A stretch of 64,000 nt of DNA. It comes from an uncultured Oceanospirillaceae bacterium. GTDB lineage: Bacteria > Pseudomonadota > Gammaproteobacteria > Pseudomonadales > Balneatricaceae. The notes under the pieces were generated by a model. The model was given only the letters and a program-made list of their open reading frames with translations. It was not told where the DNA came from and did no database searches. This document shows positions 27,037 to 35,893 of the stretch, in pieces. The stretch covers positions 28,873-92,872 of the forward strand of contig CAKZOD010000089.1 of the NCBI GenBank assembly GCA_937136055.1, in the 5' to 3' direction. The position numbers and the translations under genes are program-made. Numbering within the stretch: the first letter of the stretch is position 1; each line of letters begins with the position of its first letter.

Positions 27037-28905
27037 ATGAATAAAATAATCAGTGGCCCCATTCTAAGACGATTAGATTCCCAGCAACTTGTACTATGGT
27101 GGGTAAGCCATGAAGTTAGCTTGGGTTACTTCGCTTGTTTTAGCAATAATCAGCAACTGATAAATCAGCCATTAGAAAGCACAAGTGTTAGCCACTATCG
27201 TATTGGTGAACGCTGTGTGATCCACTTGCTGGACATTGAACACAACTTGCCGCTAGATCAAGTGATCGAATATGATCTCATTATGCAAACTAGCCAAGGT
27301 GCGCAAACAACGTTAGCGGATCAGATTGAAGGTTTATGCTATCCAGACCAGCAACGCTGTAGCTTTGTTATTGAATCTAAACTCAACAACCTGTTACACG
27401 GCTCATGCAGAAATCCTCACCACCCTAGTGACGATTCATTGATTGCCGGGGATAACAAACTTAAAGCCACATTGCTTGATACCCATAAGCGCCCTTCTAT
27501 CTTAATGATGAGCGGCGATCAAATTTATGCGGATCATGTTGCAGGGCCAATGCTTTTTGCGATCCATAAAGTTATTAAAACATTAGGGTTATATGAAGAG
27601 GCGTTACCAGACAATAAGCTCAATGAGGCAGAAGATATTTTTGGGGAATCACCAAATTATTATGAGCGCAAAGCCTTACTGCCACTCACCGAAACCACTC
27701 AGTATTGGCGCAAAAACCAACCGACAACTATCTTCACCAGTGATTATGTTCACAATCACTTAATCACTTTGGCAGAAGTGAATGCCATGTACTTACTGAT
27801 ATGGTCTCCCTGTTTATGGGATGGCATCAACTTTGATGACATGCCTGTAAATGAACAACATGCTACTTTGCAACAATCTGAAAAGCAGATCATCACAGAT
27901 TTCATCAAAGGCCTCCCCCAAGTACAACGCTTACTGGCGCATATCAGCTGTTATATGATTTTTGACGACCACGATGTCACCGATGACTGGAATTTAACCG
28001 CTAAGTGGGAAGATACTGCTTATCACAACCCTTTAGCTAAACGAATTTTAGGCAACGCACTCTTTGGCTACTGGTTATTTCAAGGCTGGGGAAATCACCC
28101 GCAGCAATTTAATCAATCGTTTATTGATTGCGCCAATAGCTATCAGCACTCACAAACAGCTAGCGCACAAGATGCTTTCATTGATCATTTATTCGATTTT
28201 AGCCAATGGCATTATCAAGTTGATAGCCAACCTAAAATGATCGTGCTCGATTGTCGCACCCAGCGCTGGCGCTCTGAAGATAACGCCAATGCGCCTTCAG
28301 GTTTAATGGATTGGGAATCCCTTTGCATACTGCAACAGCAGTTAATAGGGGAAGACTCCGTCATATTGGTTTCTCCCGCCCCAATATTTGGTGTCAAACT
28401 AATAGAATCTATTCAGCGCTTGGCCACAATGCTCGGTCAATCTCTAGCTGTTGATGCAGAAAACTGGATGGCTCATGCGGGCTCTGCGAATACAATTTTG
28501 AACGTATTTCGCCACTCAAAAACACCGCAACACTTTGTGATTTTATCCGGCGATGTGCACTACTCATTTGTCTACGATATTCAGTTGAGATTTCACAAGA
28601 GCTCACCGAAGATTTGGCAAATCACTTCCAGTGGCATTAAAAATCAATTTCCAAGTACGCTCATTAATATTTTAGATAAGCTTAATCGCTACTTATATTC
28701 AGTGTACTCGCCGCTTAATCTATTTACCAAAAGACGCGATATGATTGTAAGGCAGCGCCGAGTTGTCGGTAATCAGCAGCGCCGCTTGATTGAAAAATCA
28801 GGTTTAGGTTATCTTGAATTGAATGATGATGGATCACCTGAGCGCATTCTAGACCTGCATTGTGATGGGCAAATTACAGAGTTCATACCGTCAAAAGAGC
28901 CTTAA
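27037..28905 (+). CDS. PhoD-like metallophosphatase family protein
   Basis: 622-residue protein of the alkaline phosphatase D / PhoD-like family. Metal-site motifs are MSGDQIYADHVAGPM, IFDDHDVTDDW and ILSGDVHYSF. There is no clear signal peptide at the N-terminus (MNKIISGPILRRLDSQQLV), so it may be cytoplasmic, unlike Bacillus PhoD. The substrate is unknown: phosphodiesterase or phosphomonoesterase activity is predicted. It stands alone between a MITE-rich gap and a convergent exporter. Confidence 0.85.
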   Translation: MNKIISGPILRRLDSQQLVLWWVSHEVSLGYFACFSNNQQLINQPLESTSVSHYRIGERCVIHLLDIEHNLPLDQVIEYDLIMQTSQGAQTTLADQIEGLCYPDQQRCSFVIESKLNNLLHGSCRNPHHPSDDSLIAGDNKLKATLLDTHKRPSILMMSGDQIYADHVAGPMLFAIHKVIKTLGLYEEALPDNKLNEAEDIFGESPNYYERKALLPLTETTQYWRKNQPTTIFTSDYVHNHLITLAEVNAMYLLIWSPCLWDGINFDDMPVNEQHATLQQSEKQIITDFIKGLPQVQRLLAHISCYMIFDDHDVTDDWNLTAKWEDTAYHNPLAKRILGNALFGYWLFQGWGNHPQQFNQSFIDCANSYQHSQTASAQDAFIDHLFDFSQWHYQVDSQPKMIVLDCRTQRWRSEDNANAPSGLMDWESLCILQQQLIGEDSVILVSPAPIFGVKLIESIQRLATMLGQSLAVDAENWMAHAGSANTILNVFRHSKTPQHFVILSGDVHYSFVYDIQLRFHKSSPKIWQITSSGIKNQFPSTLINILDKLNRYLYSVYSPLNLFTKRRDMIVRQRRVVGNQQRRLIEKSGLGYLELNDDGSPERILDLHCDGQITEFIPSKEP

Positions 28906-28932
28906 GCGCATTTAATCAAAAATGCGCAATTC
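28906..28932. terminator. hairpin terminator between the PhoD-like gene and leuE
   Basis: Eight-base stem GCGCATTT (28906-28913) and AAATGCGC (28920-28927) with a short A-rich loop, located in the 34-base gap between convergent genes. The T run is weak, so termination strength is uncertain. Confidence 0.5.
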
Positions 28933-28939
28933 TCACTAA

Positions 28940-29617
28940 TTATTGCGCACTCGCAAATGCAAGTTTAATGGCAAAAAGTACAAAACTTGCACCAACCCCG
29001 CCACCTGATAATGCACTAATTTTTTTACGCTTTCTAAAAGAGTCAGCCAGTAAAGTCCCTGCATAAATGAGCATTGCCAAATACAACAAGCTGAATATTT
29101 GAATAGTGATCGCCAAAATCAAAAAAGGAATCACTGGTTGTTGATAATTGGGATCGACAAATTGCACGAAAAAAGACAGGAAAAATAATATCGCTTTGGG
29201 GTTTAACAAACTTACTAACAACGCTTTGCGAAACGCTTTCATACCTGAAGACTTTTTCAGCAAGCTGACACTTTGCGCAAGCTCATCATCCCCTTTATCT
29301 GCATTTCGTGTGCGCCACGTTTTAATAGCACCAACAATGAGGTTGTAACCGATATAAATAAGGTAACCAGCACCTGCATATTTAATTACCATGAACACTG
29401 CAGGGTATGTCGTTAATATGGTGACTGCACCTAATGCTGTCGCCAGTATTAATAAAGAATCCCCTAACAATACTCCTAAAACGGCCATCCAGCCTATACG
29501 CTTCCCCTGCTGTGCAGCTAGCGCTAGTACATACAGTGAATTTGGTCCCGGTAGTAAAATTATCAATACCGCTCCCAGCACATAGGTCAAATAATTAACG
29601 ACTCCAAAATGTTCCAC
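28940..29617 (-). CDS. leuE: LysE/RhtB-family amino acid exporter, LeuE-like
   Basis: Inner-membrane exporter of 225 residues with about six helices. The family signature LLPGPNSLYVLALAAQQGKRIG follows the first helix. The later segment SLLNPKAILFFLSFFVQFVDP is close to E. coli LeuE (YeaS), which exports leucine and related amino acids. The order and length fit LeuE, but substrate specificity in this family is hard to predict. Single gene, convergent with the PhoD-like gene. Confidence 0.83.
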   Translation of the reverse strand: MEHFGVVNYLTYVLGAVLIILLPGPNSLYVLALAAQQGKRIGWMAVLGVLLGDSLLILATALGAVTILTTYPAVFMVIKYAGAGYLIYIGYNLIVGAIKTWRTRNADKGDDELAQSVSLLKKSSGMKAFRKALLVSLLNPKAILFFLSFFVQFVDPNYQQPVIPFLILAITIQIFSLLYLAMLIYAGTLLADSFRKRKKISALSGGGVGASFVLFAIKLAFASAQ

Positions 29618-30137
29618 ACTACTTTCCTGCTTGATTAATTAAAAAATTTTTAAAGGATAGTTTTTCATCACTCAAAGATTAAAAACATCGGTTTTTATAT
29701 TGATTTATAAACGAGGAAAATAAGCATATTTGAGCTAACAAGCAAGGTTTTTATGTATCGCAAAGACTAAGGAGCACACGATCAAGCCCCAAATCCTCTT
29801 CATAGATAACTAAGGAATAGATCACGGATAAAACACGCGTTGATTGATCTATCTGTGATAAGTAATTTCACAAAGTAGACACAACTGCAACGACAGAACG
29901 AGTAAAGCCAACAATAGCTACTAAGCTTTCTCCAAATAGCCGCGTTAAAGGCCTTTTTTATGAATATTGAATGGTTAAATATAGATACTATGTATTGGCC
30001 AGAGTAAGCTTGTCAAACATGCACTAAGTGTAGCGTAGCTATTCAAAAGCTCCATTTCTTACCACATGTTATTTGGACTTTGTTGGAGTATTGCTAATGT
30101 CATGCTCCCATAATACTTAAGGAGAGAAATTCGTACC
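29618..30137. other. intergenic region between leuE and the two-component system
   Basis: About 520 AT-rich bases with no supported ORF. It contains an inverted pair TAGATCA (29819-29825) and TGATCTA around 29843-29853 with further partial pairing outside it, which could be an operator or a small hairpin. The response regulator has GGAGAG upstream of its ATG at 30138. Confidence 0.4.
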
Positions 30138-30815
30138 ATGCGCGTATTAGTGGTTGATGATGAAATTGATATTTTGACAACGATCGCCGATCAACTGAGC
30201 TTAGAGAGTATCCTTGTTGACTGTGCTTATAATGGTGTACAAGCAACTAACCTTGCCCTTGAAAATAATTATGATGTGATTGTACTCGACATCATGATGC
30301 CTAAATTAAATGGCATTGATACCTGTCAAAGAATGCGAGCTAATGGCTGTATTGTGCCTATTATCTTTCTCACAGCAAGAGACACCCTACAAGACAAGAT
30401 TACAGGGTTTAATTCTGGATGTGATGATTACCTGGTGAAGCCATTTGCTATGGACGAATTGCTGTGCCGGATTAATGCATTAAGCAATCGAACCTCAAGG
30501 CAATCAATTAGTCAAACCCGGTTTGGCGAGTTGCGACTTGATATAGACAGTATGTTGATCTACCGAAACGAGAAGCTCCTCAATCTCAATCACATTCAAT
30601 ATAAATTACTTAAACATCTAATTATTCACGCGCCCAAAGTGCTCACTAAAGAGCAACTAACCTATGAAATTTGGAAAGATGAATTACCTGAAAGTGATTC
30701 GCTTCGCAGTCATTTATACCAATTACGCAAGATCATGGACAAACCTTACACTTTTGAAATGCTAGAAACCGTCAGAGGTAAAGGCTATCGATTAATTGAA
30801 AATAGTGAGTCTTAA
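30138..30815 (+). CDS. OmpR/PhoB-family response regulator
   Basis: 225-residue two-component transcription factor. The receiver domain (residues 1-115) has the acidic pair in VVDDEID, the phospho-acceptor Asp51 in VIVLDIMMP, the Thr/Ala switch in IFLTARD, and the Lys in DDYLVKPF. A winged-helix C-terminal domain (about 125-225) shows the OmpR pattern LNHIQYKLLKHLI and VRGKGYRL. It pairs with the histidine kinase that starts two bases after its stop. The regulon cannot be read from the window. Confidence 0.93.
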   Translation: MRVLVVDDEIDILTTIADQLSLESILVDCAYNGVQATNLALENNYDVIVLDIMMPKLNGIDTCQRMRANGCIVPIIFLTARDTLQDKITGFNSGCDDYLVKPFAMDELLCRINALSNRTSRQSISQTRFGELRLDIDSMLIYRNEKLLNLNHIQYKLLKHLIIHAPKVLTKEQLTYEIWKDELPESDSLRSHLYQLRKIMDKPYTFEMLETVRGKGYRLIENSES

Positions 30816-30817
30816 AC

Positions 30818-32125
30818 GTGAAAGTAAATTACAGACAGCGCTTTGTCCTAGCATTAGCAGGCTATACGTTTTTATTAATATTCGTTGTTTTCGGAGGATC
30901 CTGGCTATTAACGGAATATTTAGAAGAATCAAATGACAATGATTTTTCTCTGACTTCAAATCAACAAATTCTAGCAGCATTAAAAGAGCATACAGAATCA
31001 GGGCATACAATAAAAAGAGAGCAGTATGAGATTTCTAACCCTTTAATATTAGCGGCATTGAAAGAACATGAGGCATTAGGTCATTCTATTAAAAAAGAGC
31101 AATTTGAAATTTACTCAGCTACTGAAGAGCTACCTAGCCAGATAAGAGGATATAAAAACTTTGGTATGTATCAATTAGCTAATGAAAACTTGCTAATTAT
31201 TGGCCAACATGCTGAAAGTAGTAAAAAGTATTACCTATTACTAGGCTTTATGAAAGGAAAATCATTCCTTGAGGAGGAGCTAGAAGATATAGTTTTGGTG
31301 GTAGCTGCTACCATTTTCAATACAATATTAGTTATTTATTTGGTGCTATTTATGGCCAAAAAACTCACTTTGCCCGTAGTTGAACTGCAAAAACGAGTCC
31401 GCGAAATAGATATTGACTCCAAACAACTTCCGCTGCTTGAGCGTGATGATGAAGTAGGACTACTCAGTAGCCTCTTTAGTGATCTTATTATTAAAATGCG
31501 CGAGTTTGCACAGCGTGAAAGAGATTTCACCCGGTTTTCGAGTCATGAACTGAGAACACCAATCACGGTAATTCGTGGAAATTTAGATCTGCTTGCTAAA
31601 ACAATTCCCGACTCTGATATTAATCAGCGAATTTTGAAACGCATGGATATCGCCACCAAGCGAATGAATAACTTGATCGAAGTGTTTTTATGGCTTGGGA
31701 GAGCAGATAAAAATGAGGACTTGTTTCCAACACAAGTCATCACTACAGCATCATTACAATCTTTAATCGATCAAATCACAGATACGCTGGCCGAGCATGA
31801 GAAGGCATTATTAACTATACAAGTGAATGATTTTTCCTGCGAATTAAAACCATTAATGCTAACGATGGTACTCGATAACCTAATTCGCAATGCCCTTAAA
31901 CACGGGGTAGATGATATCAACATTACCGCACAATCAAACAAAATTACGATTGCGCATCAAACTCTAGCGAGCACTAGCTCTGAGAATGAAGGAGAAGAAA
32001 AAAGCACTTTAGAGGGGGATAGTATCGGTTTACAAATTGTAGAGCGTATCTGTTTAGCTAACAATTGGGAGCTGAAAATCATAGCTCGCGAGCAACACTT
32101 TAACGTGAGTATGACTTTTGATTGA
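30818..32125 (+). CDS. sensor histidine kinase with a duplicated segment in the input domain
   Basis: 435-residue membrane kinase. TM helix 1 is near residues 9-31, a periplasmic domain spans about 32-155, TM helix 2 is near 157-178, followed by HAMP and a HisKA domain with His243 in RFSSHELRTPIT. The ATPase region has the N box NLIRNALKHG and a late GDSIGLQIVERI, but the usual DxGxG box is not recognisable between them (IAHQTLASTSSENEGEEK). The periplasmic domain holds a 26-residue tandem duplication (residues 52-77 and 78-103). The start is GTG at 30818, with no own Shine-Dalgarno and coupled to the response regulator. Confidence 0.9.
   Translation: MKVNYRQRFVLALAGYTFLLIFVVFGGSWLLTEYLEESNDNDFSLTSNQQILAALKEHTESGHTIKREQYEISNPLILAALKEHEALGHSIKKEQFEIYSATEELPSQIRGYKNFGMYQLANENLLIIGQHAESSKKYYLLLGFMKGKSFLEEELEDIVLVVAATIFNTILVIYLVLFMAKKLTLPVVELQKRVREIDIDSKQLPLLERDDEVGLLSSLFSDLIIKMREFAQRERDFTRFSSHELRTPITVIRGNLDLLAKTIPDSDINQRILKRMDIATKRMNNLIEVFLWLGRADKNEDLFPTQVITTASLQSLIDQITDTLAEHEKALLTIQVNDFSCELKPLMLTMVLDNLIRNALKHGVDDINITAQSNKITIAHQTLASTSSENEGEEKSTLEGDSIGLQIVERICLANNWELKIIAREQHFNVSMTFD
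30971..31126 (+). repeat. 78-bp tandem duplication inside the sensor kinase gene
   Basis: Two adjacent 78-base units (30971-31048 and 31049-31126) encode related 26-residue blocks, LAALKEHTESGHTIKREQ and LAALKEHEALGHSIKKEQ and their continuations. The units differ at many third positions, so the duplication is not recent. Confidence 0.8.
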
Positions 32126-32129
32126 TACC

Positions 32130-32153
32130 AAGCTATTTAAACAAATAGCTTTT
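32130..32153 (+). terminator. terminator after the two-component operon
   Basis: Nine-base stem AAGCTATTT and AAATAGCTT (32130-32151) with a four-base AAAC loop, ending in TTTT. Confidence 0.7.
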
Positions 32154-32266
32154 CACTTTAGAGCCTTCTGTAACTGTCCATTAAATTGTTATTAATAGCT
32201 GAACTCTCACCTTCACCTTAAACCTTTCACCTTTCAAGTCGAATCTACAACCTTCTAACGAGCTAG

Positions 32267-33184
32267 CTAGGCAAACTGAGCTCGCGAGTTAAACTCATGT
32301 TGGTAAGACTTTGCAAGTAAATGCTGCACAGCATCAAGCACTTCATTAACACTAATTGTATTAATGCTTTTATGAGCATCACTTTGAATTAACTTTGCGC
32401 CCGAGCGTTTAAGGTACCATTCATCAATGGTTGACGGCGCATCAAGTCGTTCATTTGAAAACAAACTTACCATGTCTACCGCTTGTATATGGGCTAGATG
32501 AGAGGGGCCACAGTCATTGGCTATCACAAGTAACGACTGCCCTATGCAATGATATAATTGCTCTAAATTCATATTTATATGAACTGTAAACTGAGTTAAC
32601 TTATGTTTATAGTCTGCCTCTTTCTCACCTAATAAAAATATAACCTCAATATCTGAATAATTTTTTTGAATTTGTTGTGCTACTTCCAAATAACTATCCA
32701 AGTCCCAAATTTTATGCTTTTGCCCTGCCCCTGGTATGATGCAAACCTGTTTTTTACGTGCTCTACTTTCATCTGCTATCACCGCATCAAACAGCGATAA
32801 GTAGTTATTGGCCCTATAAATACTCACATTATTATCTGATGTCTGATCATAGAAAAGATTAGTGAGTACACTTGAAAAGCCCACTTTTTTGCCTTTAGAA
32901 AACAATGCTACTATCCAAAAGTGCCAAAGCGATTGTTTACGCAAATTAATCGTAAGATCCGCATTAATCTTTCGATACTCTTCTAAGAAGTGGCCTTTGG
33001 ATTGCTCAATAATCACATGATCGATACTGCCTAAAGGCAAGAGTGCTTTTGATATTTCCGACTTACTAAAGAAATGGATTTTACTTTTGGGATATTTCAC
33101 TTTCAGAAAACTTATCAGTGGAAGGTGTACTATCTGCGCTCCTAAGAAAGGCCTATTCTGTGAAATAATGACAATATTTTCCAT
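32267..33184 (-). CDS. glycosyltransferase family 9 (heptosyltransferase-like) protein
   Basis: 305-residue soluble or peripheral enzyme. The N-terminus has the GT-B/heptosyltransferase pattern (RPFLGAQIVHLPLISFLKVKYPKSKIHFFSK). The C-terminal half has VCIIPGAGQKHKIWDLDSYLEVAQQI and LLVIANDCGPSHLAHIQA, where the late DxGPxH motif is a family hallmark. Members add sugars, usually heptose, to lipopolysaccharide core. No other LPS genes are nearby, so its acceptor is unknown. It is convergent with the two-component operon. Confidence 0.85.
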   Translation of the reverse strand: MENIVIISQNRPFLGAQIVHLPLISFLKVKYPKSKIHFFSKSEISKALLPLGSIDHVIIEQSKGHFLEEYRKINADLTINLRKQSLWHFWIVALFSKGKKVGFSSVLTNLFYDQTSDNNVSIYRANNYLSLFDAVIADESRARKKQVCIIPGAGQKHKIWDLDSYLEVAQQIQKNYSDIEVIFLLGEKEADYKHKLTQFTVHINMNLEQLYHCIGQSLLVIANDCGPSHLAHIQAVDMVSLFSNERLDAPSTIDEWYLKRSGAKLIQSDAHKSINTISVNEVLDAVQHLLAKSYQHEFNSRAQFA

Positions 33185-33407
33185 TTTCTATCTCTCGCTT
33201 GATGAGTTAAATAGCAAGCTGAAAATAGAACTTAATGCGTCATAAATAGTTTTCAGCATACAACAATCAGCTTGCTTAACGAGAGCATCATAAAACTGAG
33301 TATGTGAAAAGGAGGTGAAATACAGTGCGATATTCGCAATTTAAATACGATGAAAAATTGCACTAAAGAGGTTATAGATTTAACCCCAAGATTCTCTATT
33401 AGCTAAC

Positions 33408-33437
33408 AAAAAGAGGAAAAATAAATCACCTCTTTTT
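33408..33437. terminator. terminator downstream of azoR
   Basis: Symmetric hairpin AAAAAGAGG and CCTCTTTTT (33408-33437) with a 12-base AT loop; A and T runs on the two sides allow termination in either direction. Confidence 0.75.
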
Positions 33438-33459
33438 AATCAGCAAAGGTATCTTATAT

Positions 33460-34080
33460 TTACTCTGAAAGTTTAGCTGTAAGCTCAGCGATTTGCGCTG
33501 TTGCAGATGCTACAGAACTAGCTTTGGCTTCTTCACTACCCGCCATGTTAGGGCATTGAACAAACGTCACTTGAGATAAACCAACAAAGCCAAGTACTGT
33601 CTTGAGATAACCTGTTAAGTGATCCATTTTGCTATAAGGGCCACTTGTATAATCCCCACCCGATGCCACTAACACAAAAACCTGTTTACCTGTAAGTAAA
33701 CCTTGAGGTCCATTTTCAGTGTATTGAAAAGTGCGACCAACACGTGCAATTTGATCGATGTAGGTCTTTAATTGTCCATTAATGCTGAAATTATGCATTG
33801 GCGCACCAATAACAATAACTTGTGCCGTTTCTAGCTCATCCACCATCTCATTTGAAAGAGCGATTAGCGCTTGTTGATCCGCAGCTAAACTTTGCGGGGG
33901 AGTGTAAAAAGCACCAATAGTTTCAGCACTCAATAAAGGTACTTGCTGGGCAGCTAAATCACGCTCAACCACGTCAACACTGCTGTTTTTTTGTGCTATC
34001 TGGGCAACGAAATCAGCGGTTAATCGTCTTGTGGTTGAGTTATCACCCATTGGGCTTGAGTTTATCTTAAGTATGTTCAT
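33460..34080 (-). CDS. azoR: FMN-dependent NADH-azoreductase AzoR
   Basis: Flavodoxin-fold oxidoreductase of 206 residues that reduces azo and quinone compounds using NADH. The motifs are MNILKINSSPMGDNSTTRRL at the start (FMN phosphate loop), VIGAPMHNFSINGQLKTYIDQIARVGRTF (the azoreductase signature) and VASGGDYTSGPYSKMDH. It is divergent from a LysR regulator 115 bases away, the usual arrangement for a regulator-target pair. Confidence 0.93.
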   Translation of the reverse strand: MNILKINSSPMGDNSTTRRLTADFVAQIAQKNSSVDVVERDLAAQQVPLLSAETIGAFYTPPQSLAADQQALIALSNEMVDELETAQVIVIGAPMHNFSINGQLKTYIDQIARVGRTFQYTENGPQGLLTGKQVFVLVASGGDYTSGPYSKMDHLTGYLKTVLGFVGLSQVTFVQCPNMAGSEEAKASSVASATAQIAELTAKLSE

Positions 34081-34195
34081 TTATGTTCTCTCATTAATTT
34101 ATCAGATACATTTTCTAATCTTGCTATTTATGAGCGCAGCATACATTATTCACAAAATGTAATTAATACCCCATTAGGTTAAGGATATTTTCCAT

Positions 34196-35104
34196 ATGAC
34201 TATCAATAATCAATTATTCGATGGCGTTATCATATTTTGTGCAGTGGTAGAGCAAGGCAGTTTCAGTGCTGCTGCTGTTGCATCAGAGCACTCCACTTCT
34301 TATATCAGCAAAACAATTAATAAACTGGAAGCACGACTCAACACTCGGTTACTCAACAGAACAACAAGGTCTATTAGCTTAACTGCAGATGGCGAACTTT
34401 TTTATCAACATTGCCAGCAGTTAATAAAAGATGCGCAACATGCACAAGCATTTAGCCAAACACTGGAGCCGGCTGGCACGTTGCGCATTAGTGCGCCTTT
34501 AAACTACAGTGTAAATACTTTAAAACCACTCTTTAACCAATACCTACTTCGCTACCCTAAAGTCACGTTAGATCTAGAGTTGTCAGATCGTAAGGTTGAT
34601 ATAGTGAGTGAAGGATATGATTTAGCAATACGCATTACTCGAGAAATGGAGGACTCTAGTTTAATCATGCGAAAGATTGCCTCTTCGCGTATTGTCACTG
34701 TTGCCTCTGCGCAATACTTAGCAAGTCATCCTCCGATAAATCACCCAGAACAACTCAAGCAACATATCGGCATTCGCTATTCTTACGCTGCGAAGAAAGA
34801 TCTTTGGGTCTATTCAAATGGCACTGAAAGCTACAATGTTGAAGTGCCTAGCAACTTCACCACCAATAATGGTGAAATACAACTAAGTTATGCATTAGAC
34901 CATCTAGGGATAAGTAGAGTCCCTGCATTTATTGTTCAAGAACATTTGGACAATGGCAACTTACAGACAATTCTTGATGAATATGAATGCGATACGGTCA
35001 ATATTTATTTAGTTTATGCCAGCCGTAAACATCAAAGTACTAAGCTTCGTACCTTTATCGACTTTCTCGTAGAAGAGGTGGATAAGCTTAAAACCTCTAA
35101 CTAA
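34196..35104 (+). CDS. LysR-family transcriptional regulator
   Basis: 302 residues with an N-terminal winged helix (GVIIFCAVVEQGSFSAAAVA, then SYISKTINKLEARLNTRLLNRTTRSISLTADG) and a periplasmic-binding-like effector domain (GTLRISAPLNYSVNTL onward). Such regulators bind the shared promoter of a divergent target, here azoR, and respond to a small inducer such as a quinone or aromatic compound. The inducer is not known from sequence. Confidence 0.92.
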   Translation: MTINNQLFDGVIIFCAVVEQGSFSAAAVASEHSTSYISKTINKLEARLNTRLLNRTTRSISLTADGELFYQHCQQLIKDAQHAQAFSQTLEPAGTLRISAPLNYSVNTLKPLFNQYLLRYPKVTLDLELSDRKVDIVSEGYDLAIRITREMEDSSLIMRKIASSRIVTVASAQYLASHPPINHPEQLKQHIGIRYSYAAKKDLWVYSNGTESYNVEVPSNFTTNNGEIQLSYALDHLGISRVPAFIVQEHLDNGNLQTILDEYECDTVNIYLVYASRKHQSTKLRTFIDFLVEEVDKLKTSN

Positions 35105-35338
35105 TTCGTCTCTTCAACGCTAGCTTTCAAAGCTGAAACCCAAATTTATTTACAAATTTCTTGATATAGATCTATTTTTTAACTGCTTCCCCTTTAATTT
35201 CCTGTTGATTATTTTTTATCTGCTATTTATTGATTAGGGCATTAATTTTCAGCGCACTAATTTAACGACTTTTTTGGAACATCTTTTAATAAAGGTTTTA
35301 TAAGTCTTTAGTCAAACAATGGCTCAGAGGAGAAGCAA

Positions 35339-35893
35339 ATGACCAAAAGCCAACACCAATCGATCCCTCAGCCAATTAATAACGAGATACGCTTAGGTGA
35401 AAATCAATTCATCGTTAGTAAAACCGATACACAAAGCCACATTCTTTATATCAATCGCAGGTTCATGCAGATCTCAGGTTTCACAGAGGAAGAGTTACTC
35501 AATCAACCTCACAATCTAATTCGTCATCCAGATATGCCCAAGGGCGTTTTCAAACTGCTCTGGCAAACCTTAAAAAAAGGCGATGAGTTCATAGGTTACG
35601 TTAAAAACATTTGCAAAGATGGCTCATTTTATTGGGTGTACGCCCATGTTACGCCAGATTACGATAGCAAAGGGGAGCTGATGGGGTACTACTCTGTCCG
35701 GCGAGCCCCCACAAGAACAGCAGTAACCACAATTGATAAACTTTATACACAAATGCTCAGTGCTGAAAAAAACAAACAAGGAGATCAAGCAAGTAATGCA
35801 TCAATTGCTCTTTTAGAAGCCTTTTTAGCAACTGAAAAAAAGAGTTACTTTCAATTTGTTCATCAACTCGATAATGCAGAGACCTCCGCATGA
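35339..35893 (+). CDS. Aer-type PAS sensor protein
   Basis: 184-residue soluble protein made of one PAS domain (about residues 20-130) close to the FAD-binding PAS of the aerotaxis receptor Aer: [36 protein letters not shown] and [26 protein letters not shown]. It has no membrane or signalling domain. The next gene is a chemoreceptor without an input domain, overlapping by four bases (ATGA), so the two should function together as a split redox/oxygen chemosensor. AGAGGAGAAG precedes the ATG. A 30-residue polar tail follows the PAS domain. Confidence 0.9.
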   Translation: MTKSQHQSIPQPINNEIRLGENQFIVSKTDTQSHILYINRRFMQISGFTEEELLNQPHNLIRHPDMPKGVFKLLWQTLKKGDEFIGYVKNICKDGSFYWVYAHVTPDYDSKGELMGYYSVRRAPTRTAVTTIDKLYTQMLSAEKNKQGDQASNASIALLEAFLATEKKSYFQFVHQLDNAETSA

